DNA of 49,609 nt, taken from the NCBI RefSeq assembly GCF_022712275.1, contig NZ_JALAGU010000038.1:1-49609 (forward strand), read 5' to 3'. This DNA is from Corynebacterium sp. GTDB taxonomy: Bacteria > Actinomycetota > Actinomycetes > Mycobacteriales > Mycobacteriaceae. The position numbers were made by a program, and so were the translations under genes. The notes under the pieces are model-generated. The model made no database searches and was not told the origin of the DNA. It saw nothing but the letters and a program-made list of their open reading frames with translations. Shown here in pieces: positions 43,638 to 49,609 of this stretch (its first letter is position 1; every line of letters begins with the position of its first letter).

Positions 43638-44633
43638 GTGACCACTCAGTCCACCGAGCCAGAGACCACAGACGCTCCGGCAACCCCCTGGGGCAAACTC
43701 ATCGGCATCGTCCTCGCGCTCTCCGCCGTCATCTGCCTCATGCTGCTTGCGTTCCTCACCCCCTCCTACAACTCCGGCGCAAAAGACCTCCCCCTGGCGG
43801 TCGCCGGTCCAGAAGCCGCCGTCACCCAGATCACCGGCGCCCTGGAGGAGAAGCAGCCGGGTGCCTTCGACGCCACCACCTACGCATCCCCGGAAGACGC
43901 CCGCGACGCCGTCCTCAACCGCGATGAGATCGGCGGCATCGCCGTCAACGGTGACAACGAGCTCACCGTCTACACCGCCGCGGGTGCGGGCACCTCGTAC
44001 AAGACGCTGCTGACAACCATCGGTTCAGGCCTGGAAGACCAGGGCATGACCGTCAGTTATGACGAGGTCGCCCCCACCACCGACGACGACCCCAACGCCA
44101 CCGGACTCAGCGTCCTGGCCCTTCCCCTCGCCTTCGGTGGCATGATCTCCGCCGCTCTCCTGTCCATCACCATGAAGAAGCGCTACAGCCTCCGCGTCAT
44201 CGGGTCCCTGTCATTCTCCGTGATCGCGGGCTTCCTCGTCGGTGCGATCCTGCAGTTCGGCTTCGGCACCTTCGACGCGAGCTACTGGGAGCTCTCCCTC
44301 ATCCTCGCCCTGGGTATCGCCGGCACGTCGATGTTCGTCCTGGGGCTGGAGTCCCTCATCGGTTACGCCGGACTCGGGCTGGGAGCAGTGCTGACACTCT
44401 TCGTCTCCAACCCCCTGTCCGGCATCGCCACCGGCTGGCAGTGGCTCCCCTCCCCCTGGGGCATGATCGGCCAGTACCTGCCGATCGGAGCGGCCGGCAA
44501 TGCCGCCCGCTCCGTCGGATTCTTCGACGGTGCGGGGGCCACGCATTCCGTGGTCACCCTCATCGTCTGGGTCCTCATCGGCCTCGGCTTCGTCGGCCTG
44601 GCCACGCTCAAAGACCGTAAAGCGGCGTCCTAA
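43638..44633 (+). CDS. ABC-2/YhgE-type membrane protein, probable efflux
   Basis: A 331-residue protein from GTG 43638. One N-terminal helix (about 20-42) is followed by an extracytoplasmic domain of about 130 residues and then six helices, the topology of ABC-2/YhgE-Pip-like proteins. No ATPase is nearby. Induction by release of the divergent TetR suggests export of a toxic or lipophilic compound. Its stop overlaps the converging acyl-CoA ligase stop by 4 bp. Confidence 0.8.
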   Translation: MTTQSTEPETTDAPATPWGKLIGIVLALSAVICLMLLAFLTPSYNSGAKDLPLAVAGPEAAVTQITGALEEKQPGAFDATTYASPEDARDAVLNRDEIGGIAVNGDNELTVYTAAGAGTSYKTLLTTIGSGLEDQGMTVSYDEVAPTTDDDPNATGLSVLALPLAFGGMISAALLSITMKKRYSLRVIGSLSFSVIAGFLVGAILQFGFGTFDASYWELSLILALGIAGTSMFVLGLESLIGYAGLGLGAVLTLFVSNPLSGIATGWQWLPSPWGMIGQYLPIGAAGNAARSVGFFDGAGATHSVVTLIVWVLIGLGFVGLATLKDRKAAS

Positions 44634-46333
44634 CGGACCAGGTCGCGCTTGACGACCTTGCCGATGGCATTGCGCGGCAGCGCCTCGGTCTGCAGGACAA
44701 CATCACGCGGAATCGCCGGGACGATGAGGTTGTTCTCGATATGTGCACGCACGTGGTCTTCGGTGACCTCGACGGTGCCGTCGAGAACCACATAGGCCTT
44801 GACGCGCTGGAAGGTCTTCTCGTCTTCGACGCCGACACAGTAGGCGTCATCCACGCCGTCCATGCGGCAGATGAGGTCGGAGACCGAGCTCGGCCAGATG
44901 TTCTCGCCACCGACGATGATCATGTCGTTGTCGCGGCCGAGGACGCGCAGTCGACCGGACTCGGGGTCGATGACGCCCTTGTCCCCGAGGTTCAGCATGC
45001 CGCGGGTCTCCTCGGCCCGGTCACGGTTGCCGAGGTAGCCCTCCATGGACATGACGTTGCGGGCGTGGATGATGCCCACCTCGCCCGGCGCCACCGGCTG
45101 ACCGTCCTCACCGAGCACCTCGAGCTTGCCGTTCCACACCGGGTAGCCGGCGGTGTTCGGGTCGGCCTTGAGGTCCTCCGGCCCGGCGAAAGCGACGAGC
45201 AGGCCCTCGGTGGAGCCGTAGCCGGAACCGAGGATGTATCCGTACTGCTCCTCCAGGCCGAGGACCAGGTCCTCACTCATGGCGTTGCCGGCGTTCATGA
45301 TGAACTTCACGGAGGAGTGGTCGTACTTGCCGGGGTTGGCGAGATCGACGGCGAGCTGGTCCTTGAGGAAGACCGCGGAGCTGATGATGCCGTCGCACTT
45401 ATGCTCATCAACCTGGCGCAGGACATTCTCCGGGTCGAAGACGCGCTGGGTGACGATCTTGCAGCCCGCCAGCAGCGCGATGACGGAGACACCCCAGCCG
45501 AGCACGTGGAACATGCTCGCGGTCATCTGCAGGGTGCAACCGGCCTCGACGTCGAACTTCTCCAGCGGCGGGCCGATGACGCCGAAGGGCAGCATCGGCT
45601 CGGAGTGGTTGACCGCCTTCGGGGTGCCGGAGGTACCGGAGGACATGAGGACCACACCCCCCTGGTTCACCTTCTTCGGCAGCGTGTCGTCCTCGGTGCC
45701 GGGTGCGGCCCACAGGTCCTGGATGGTCGGGAAGTCGATGTCGGTGCGGTGGTCCGGTCCGGCCCAGGCGTGGACGAGGGTGAGGCCCTCGACGTCGGTC
45801 GGGAGCTTCTCGTCGAACTCGGAGTCCGCGAAAATCACGTCAAGGTCATGCTCCACGGCGATGTCGTGGAGCTGCTGCTTGCTGGCACCGACGTTGAGCA
45901 GGAAGACCGTGAAGCCGAGATAGCCCTTCGCGGACAGCGGCACCATGAACCCGCGGCCATTGCGGGCGAGGATGCCCACCCGGCTCTTCTCGGTGATGCC
46001 GCGGCTGGCGAGGACCCGCGCGGTGAGGCGGGCCCGGGTGCGCAGCTCACGGTAGGTGAGCTCACCCTCGTCGTCGACGAGGGCGGTGCGCTCCGGGTAG
46101 CGGGCGGCGCCGGACTCGAGCAGCCCGGTCATCGACGCGCCGTAGCGGGCGAGGTGCTTCGCCGCGGCGAGGTGCTCCCCCGGCGTCCCCCCCTTAAGCA
46201 GTCCGGTACCCAGAACCGCCTTGCCACCGCGCAGGAGACCACGGGTGTCATCGAGGAACTGCTGGCGTTCAGCGCTGTCGAACAGGTTGATCACGAGGAT
46301 TGGAGCCTTCCAGTCGGGTTGGAGCGTCGGCAT
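44630..46333 (-). CDS. Acyl-CoA ligase / AMP-forming synthetase (FadD-like)
   Basis: A 567-residue adenylate-forming enzyme that activates a carboxylic acid, probably a fatty acid, to the CoA ester. Motifs in order are SSGTSGTPKAV (P-loop-like A3), YGSTEG (A5), LGDKGVIDPESGRLRVLGRDNDMI (A7-A8), and the catalytic Lys in PRNAIGKVVKRDL (A10). ATG 46333 is used. The N-terminal 60 residues, with a GLLRGGKAVLGTGLL segment, may contact the membrane. Divergent from the first SGNH hydrolase gene. Confidence 0.92.
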   Translation of the reverse strand: MPTLQPDWKAPILVINLFDSAERQQFLDDTRGLLRGGKAVLGTGLLKGGTPGEHLAAAKHLARYGASMTGLLESGAARYPERTALVDDEGELTYRELRTRARLTARVLASRGITEKSRVGILARNGRGFMVPLSAKGYLGFTVFLLNVGASKQQLHDIAVEHDLDVIFADSEFDEKLPTDVEGLTLVHAWAGPDHRTDIDFPTIQDLWAAPGTEDDTLPKKVNQGGVVLMSSGTSGTPKAVNHSEPMLPFGVIGPPLEKFDVEAGCTLQMTASMFHVLGWGVSVIALLAGCKIVTQRVFDPENVLRQVDEHKCDGIISSAVFLKDQLAVDLANPGKYDHSSVKFIMNAGNAMSEDLVLGLEEQYGYILGSGYGSTEGLLVAFAGPEDLKADPNTAGYPVWNGKLEVLGEDGQPVAPGEVGIIHARNVMSMEGYLGNRDRAEETRGMLNLGDKGVIDPESGRLRVLGRDNDMIIVGGENIWPSSVSDLICRMDGVDDAYCVGVEDEKTFQRVKAYVVLDGTVEVTEDHVRAHIENNLIVPAIPRDVVLQTEALPRNAIGKVVKRDLVR

Positions 46334-46465
46334 GCCGGGACCATTACACTATCCGTTCAGTAACGATTCCGCCGCTTACCACCGGTCAGCGAGGGTCAAA
46401 CGTTACTCCGCTCCAGAAAAAAGACGAAGATGTATCACTATCGATACCAGAGGTTACCTTTTCAC

Positions 46466-47323
46466 ATGCCCCGTGCCGCCACCCCCATTGCCCGGATTCT
46501 CGGGGCACTCCTCATCGCAGGTCTCCCGTTCGCCGCCGCCGGCCCCGCACACGCACACATCACAGCCACCGTACCGACCCTGCTCTTCGGCGATTCGGTC
46601 GCAGCGAACCCTGCGCCCCTGAACTTCCTCGTCGGCAGGGTCGCCGAGGAGGGGTACCCCGTCCCCGCCACCGTCGGTGCCGGTGGGTGTTCCACGGACA
46701 ACCGTCTCGCCGACGGCATCGCCGCGTCCTCCGGCGTACCGGTCGCGAACTACGCGTGTGCCGGAAGTTCACTCTGGTCCGGGGACACCCTGGTCAGCGA
46801 TGCCGTCTCGGACGCGGTGCACCACCGGGACCTGACCGCCGCCACCCGCGAGGTCATCATCCTCGCCGGCGCGAATGACACCTACCCGCTCCTGATGGAC
46901 GGAGTTCCGCTCGACAAGGTCGAGGACGCCATCCGCGACTCCATGGCGGAGACGGTCCGTCAGATCCACCACACGGCACCCGATGCCCGGGTGAGGGTCC
47001 TCGGCTATCCCCGGATCGCCGATGATGCCGGGGAGGTCTGCATCATCAGTGTCACACCGGGCGTCTTCACCCCGTGGATGCCGGATGTCGGCATGCCGCC
47101 GGTCCCGGACATCGGGGCGTCCCTCCAGCGGGCCCAGATCAACGCGGCAGCGGACGCCGGGGCGGAATTCGTCGACCTCAAAGGCCCCTCGGCGGACGGT
47201 CCGATGTGCTCGGAGAACCGTTGGCTCGTCGGGATCGTCGACACGACCGCCGACCACTACAATCTCCCCTTCCACGCGACCGATAATGCGCTCGACCGCA
47301 TCGCCGCAATTGCAGCTGTGTAA
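46466..47323 (+). CDS. Secreted SGNH-hydrolase-like protein lacking the catalytic His
   Basis: A 285-residue exported protein (signal peptide ends AHA near residue 30). Block I is FGDS (S44), the Gly block is present, and GANDTYP supplies the Asn. Where the family has DxxH near the end, this protein reads TDNAL (D273, L276), so the general-base His is missing; the paralog 194 bp downstream has TDEGH. Six Cys in the mature part suggest disulfides. It may be a binding protein or an enzyme with another base. Confidence 0.82.
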   Translation: MPRAATPIARILGALLIAGLPFAAAGPAHAHITATVPTLLFGDSVAANPAPLNFLVGRVAEEGYPVPATVGAGGCSTDNRLADGIAASSGVPVANYACAGSSLWSGDTLVSDAVSDAVHHRDLTAATREVIILAGANDTYPLLMDGVPLDKVEDAIRDSMAETVRQIHHTAPDARVRVLGYPRIADDAGEVCIISVTPGVFTPWMPDVGMPPVPDIGASLQRAQINAAADAGAEFVDLKGPSADGPMCSENRWLVGIVDTTADHYNLPFHATDNALDRIAAIAAV

Positions 47324-47516
47324 TTCACCGTATTATCTGCAACCCATGGTATTTGTGGGGCTAAAGGTACTAGTGTGAAACCGAAGGTCGCACTATTGGT
47401 CACGAATGTGTAACGTTCCTGACGACCTGTGCGTTGGACCACCGTGAATCCGCGCGCCGTCGGTGTCTCCCTGACGTAACGCCGACGACAGAGACTACGA
47501 GAGGACGCTCGATTCC

Positions 47517-48392
47517 ATGAGCTCACGCCACACCATGACCTCCGGCCGCCGACTGCGTAACCGCATCGCCACCGCGGCGACCGCAGTGCTTGCCGTCGCA
47601 GGTATCGCCGCTGGAGCCGTCGCCGTCACCGGCAACGGTGCCCCTGAAGCCGAGGCCGACGGTGGCCGCGCCGTCCTGGCCGGAGACTCACTGGTCGCGA
47701 ACCCTGATCTCTACAACTTCCTCGCCGGCAAGGGTGTCCCGCTGCCGGACCCGGTCCTGTCCCGGACCGGCTGCGGCACCGACAACCGGTTCCGTGACGC
47801 CATAGCCGGTGCCAGCGGTCAGAACGTGCAGAACTACACCTGCGCCGGCGCGTCCTACCGTACCGGTGGCGCGCACGTCATCGACCAGGTGAAACAGGCC
47901 GCAGCGAACGGCGACGTCAATGGTGCCACCGTCTACCTGCTCGCGGGTGCCAACGACACGTACCCCTACATCCTCAACGACCACATGCCGGTCCCGCAGA
48001 TCGAGAGCAACCTCAGGGACGCCATCGCGAAGGCTGTCCGTGCCGCCAAGGACGCCGGCGCCGCCGACGTCAAGGTCCTCGGTATGCCTCATGTCACCAA
48101 CGCCGCCGGTGAGGTCTGTGCCATCAACCTCATCCCGGGTGTCCAGGTCCCGACCTTCGGCATCAACATCTCCGATGTCGAGTGGGCCATGGAGCGCGCC
48201 GGTGCGGCCGGAGCCGCCGAGGGTGGCGGACGCTTCGTCTCGCTCAAGGAGCCGAGCAACGGCCACGAGATGTGCTCGAACAACCGGTACATCACCGGCC
48301 TCATCGACACCACCTCCGCGCGTCGCAACCTGCCGCTGCACATGACGGATGAAGGCCACGCCGTGCTCGGTGCCTTCGCCGGCCGCGCATAG
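47517..48392 (+). CDS. Secreted SGNH/GDSL hydrolase
   Basis: A 291-residue exported esterase-like protein. A twin-Arg-like basic start precedes a hydrophobic signal (about 18-38). Catalytic residues are visible: AGDS (S58), GANDTYP (Asn) and TDEGH (D278, H281). It is about 45% like the upstream gene by eye, so the pair arose by duplication. The 193-bp gap before it is AT-rich and holds its own promoter region. Likely substrates are lipid or wall esters; actinobacterial relatives include envelope esterases. Confidence 0.85.
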   Translation: MSSRHTMTSGRRLRNRIATAATAVLAVAGIAAGAVAVTGNGAPEAEADGGRAVLAGDSLVANPDLYNFLAGKGVPLPDPVLSRTGCGTDNRFRDAIAGASGQNVQNYTCAGASYRTGGAHVIDQVKQAAANGDVNGATVYLLAGANDTYPYILNDHMPVPQIESNLRDAIAKAVRAAKDAGAADVKVLGMPHVTNAAGEVCAINLIPGVQVPTFGINISDVEWAMERAGAAGAAEGGGRFVSLKEPSNGHEMCSNNRYITGLIDTTSARRNLPLHMTDEGHAVLGAFAGRA

Positions 48393-48423
48393 CAGAGCAC
48401 GCGCAACAGCTGCACAGAACGAT

Positions 48424-48463
48424 ACCCCGGAAGCTCTCCGAGACGGAGCGTCCGGGGTGTTTC
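48424..48463 (+). terminator. Terminator of the SGNH hydrolase gene
   Basis: ACCCCGGA (48424-48431) pairs with TCCGGGGT (48451-48458), with an inner CTCCG/CGGAG stem, then GTTTCT. It lies 32 bp after the stop and fits an intrinsic terminator. Confidence 0.7.
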
Positions 48464-48500
48464 TGTGTGTGTTCCCTCTCCCAGCCCCCGGATACAGCAG

Positions 48501-48532
48501 AAGGGCGCCTCCCGTTTCCGGAAGACGCCCTG
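48501..48532 (-). terminator. Terminator belonging to the tRNA-Ala remnant
   Basis: AGGGCG and CGCCCT enclose a GC-rich inner stem (CTCCCG...CGGAAG). Position, spacing and sequence parallel the terminator of the intact tRNA-Ala at 33.0 kb. It marks the leftward side of the remnant as original tRNA flank. Confidence 0.6.
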
Positions 48533-48544
48533 GGTGCTTACTTG

Positions 48545-48586
48545 TGGAGCTGAGGGGAATCGGACCCCTGACCTTCTGCCTGCAGA
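48545..48586 (-). other. 3' part of a tRNA-Ala-like gene, candidate att site
   Basis: On the minus strand the sequence reads GCAGA-AGGTC-AGGGG-TCCGATT-CCCCT-CAGCTCC-A: the 3' half of the anticodon stem, variable loop, T arm and acceptor of a tRNA, with U70 as in tRNA-Ala. The 5' half is absent; homology ends in the anticodon loop (TGCA, 48581-48584). Such fragments mark the far end of elements integrated by tyrosine recombinases. About 420 bp between 48393 and 48816 hold no gene. Confidence 0.7.
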
Positions 48587-48816
48587 AGACACGTACCAGG
48601 CGTCCAGGTACAGACGTCTCGTTGCCGGTGTTGCGTTCAGCCGACTCAAAGCGGTTACAACGGAGCAGTCAGATACCGGCTTGTATTCCTGTAGCGGACT
48701 GAGAGCGGACTGTAGTGAACTCCATGGATAACGCATCGGCACAAACCATAGGCAACTTGTTTCATATCATGGTAGAACCATCACAACGTGTCCCACACCA
48801 CACCGGAGGTACCGCA

Positions 48817-49272
48817 ATGGCATACACACCACGACAGTTGAAGCGCTTCATGTCACTTTGGCCACCACTGTTGGGGGCAGGAGTCAAGGTCAGGGAGTTC
48901 GCTGATGATGGATCGCGTGTCGTAGTCACACACAAGCCGAATAAACTCACCAAGAACGCAGTCGGAACTGCGTTCGGCGGCACGATCATGTCCATGACCG
49001 ACCCGTTCTATATGCTCGCCTCGATGTCCCGCCTCGGGCGCAACTACAACGTGTGGGACATCGGCGCGGAGGTCAGCTTCATGAAACCCGGACGCGGCAC
49101 CATCACCGCAGACATGCGAATCGACGACGCGACCTACGATCTCATCCGCGAGAAGACCGCAGACGGTTCAAAGTACCTCCACTGGTTCGAAGTCGACGTG
49201 ACGGATGACGCCGGAGAAACTGTCGCGAAGGTGCGACGCCAGGTGTACTACCGTCGCAAAAAGACCTCATAG
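48817..49272 (+). CDS. DUF4442 hotdog-fold protein (thioesterase-like)
   Basis: A 151-residue protein of the DUF4442/PaaI-like hotdog fold, with NAVGTAFGGTIMSMTDPFYMLA as the central helix and its N-terminal Gly turn. The family is related to acyl-CoA thioesterases; the substrate is unknown. ATG 48817 has GGAGG at 48805-48809. Its GC content is visibly lower than that of the core genes and it lies right of the tRNA remnant, consistent with acquired DNA. Confidence 0.82.
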   Translation: MAYTPRQLKRFMSLWPPLLGAGVKVREFADDGSRVVVTHKPNKLTKNAVGTAFGGTIMSMTDPFYMLASMSRLGRNYNVWDIGAEVSFMKPGRGTITADMRIDDATYDLIREKTADGSKYLHWFEVDVTDDAGETVAKVRRQVYYRRKKTS

Positions 49273-49351
49273 GTGGGTGTGCTGTAACTCACACTAGAAG
49301 ACACGACCGAGGAAGAGTCAGGGTCGACTTACATAAAGAGAGGAAGCCCCC

Positions 49352-49492
49352 ATGAGCCTCTACATCCTCGTCAAGTCCGTCCTCGCAGCATCCCCGTACT
49401 ACCAGGTGAACAACCACATGATGCCGCAAGTCGGTGCACAGTCCGGCAGCTCGGATCGGGCCTGGCCTTGCCCGCAGATCGTGGACAGGTAA
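49352..49492 (+). CDS. Small ORF of 46 residues, perhaps truncated
   Basis: The sequence starts MSLYILVKSVLAASPYYQVN after AGAGGAAG (49337-49344), and ends at TAA 49490. The first 25 residues look like a real N terminus; the remainder runs toward the transposase remnant and may be read-through into insertion-sequence DNA. No family recognised. Confidence 0.4.
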   Translation: MSLYILVKSVLAASPYYQVNNHMMPQVGAQSGSSDRAWPCPQIVDR

Positions 49493-49609
49493 CTACGCTG
49501 CGTCAGGTTCCTCAGCAGCAGATTTGTTGAGCAGATTCATTTCGAACTCCACCGACGGCACGTACCCCAACGCGCCAGTGCAGTCACCGACCTTCAACCC
49601 CGCCCCAAC
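49493..49609 (-). pseudogene. IS3-family transposase C-terminal remnant (runs off the window)
   Basis: The minus strand encodes GALGYVPSVEFEMNLLNKS before a TAG at 49493. The G-x-L-G-Y-x-P-x-E-F-E string is the hallmark of the C terminus of IS3-group integrase-type transposases, where it follows an R-L-H motif. Here L-H is found one base out of frame (CTGCAC then T), with a stop just before, so the copy is degenerate or carries an error. Confidence 0.45.

Noticed and set aside
46359..46407. AGTAACG/CGTTACT inverted repeat between the acyl-CoA ligase and first SGNH gene
   Set aside because: Arms are only 7 bp with a 35-nt gap and no nearby regulator gene, so it is too weak to call as an operator.
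48349..48731. ORFs across the tRNA remnant (for example one containing GAEGNRTPDLLPAEDTYQ)
   Set aside because: This peptide pattern arises from reading through tRNA sequence, and the region is better explained as a tRNA fragment plus island border.

Overview
The window is GC-rich, gene-dense DNA that reads like a mycolic-acid actinobacterium, most probably a high-GC Corynebacterium. The supporting signs are GTG/TTG starts, corynebacterial-type DtxR and McbR operators, a BCCT osmolyte carrier, SGNH hydrolases, and a tiny acidic peptide reminiscent of PorA/PorH. Three perfect 14-bp parS cores suggest a position near the chromosome origin. No species name can be proven from the sequence alone.

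Layout. 1-7.4 kb: a flavin monooxygenase, a DMT exporter with a divergent LysR regulator, and a siderophore unit (tandem-AraC regulator, binding lipoprotein, siderophore-interacting flavoprotein) with a strong DtxR-like iron box. 7.2-20.5 kb: small DUF genes, a HAD phosphatase, MFS carriers, a luciferase-like oxidoreductase with a divergent TetR, and a BCCT carrier. At least three decayed genes (TipAS-type MerR, ABC ATPase, NmrA-like) lie here, as does an AT-rich intergenic region with DnaA-box-like repeats (12.7-12.85 kb). 20.5-33.2 kb: an SDR, a second orphan siderophore-binding lipoprotein, a secreted lipase and phosphodiesterase, a methyltransferase, an NtaA-type flavin monooxygenase, a UbiB-like kinase, an AraC-VOC fusion, a secreted protein with an internal duplication, and tRNA-Ala(CGC).

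33.2-42.9 kb is the most coherent system. A TauD-type dioxygenase lies near a five-gene operon encoding a binding lipoprotein, two permeases, a double ATPase and a cytoplasmic sulfatase. The dioxygenase and the operon each have the same 20-nt promoter element (15 of 20 positions identical) containing TAGAC-N6-GTCTG, a near-perfect match to the corynebacterial McbR sulfur-control box TAGAC-N6-GTCTA. I read this as a sulfur-starvation regulon that imports an organic sulfate ester and frees its sulfate inside the cell.

42.9-48.4 kb: a TetR/membrane-protein pair with two operators, an acyl-CoA ligase, and two SGNH hydrolase paralogs, one lacking the catalytic histidine. The right end (48.5-49.6 kb) looks like a genomic-island border. 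It holds the 3' part of a tRNA-Ala-like gene with its terminator still attached, followed by a DUF4442 gene, a small ORF and an IS3-like transposase remnant.
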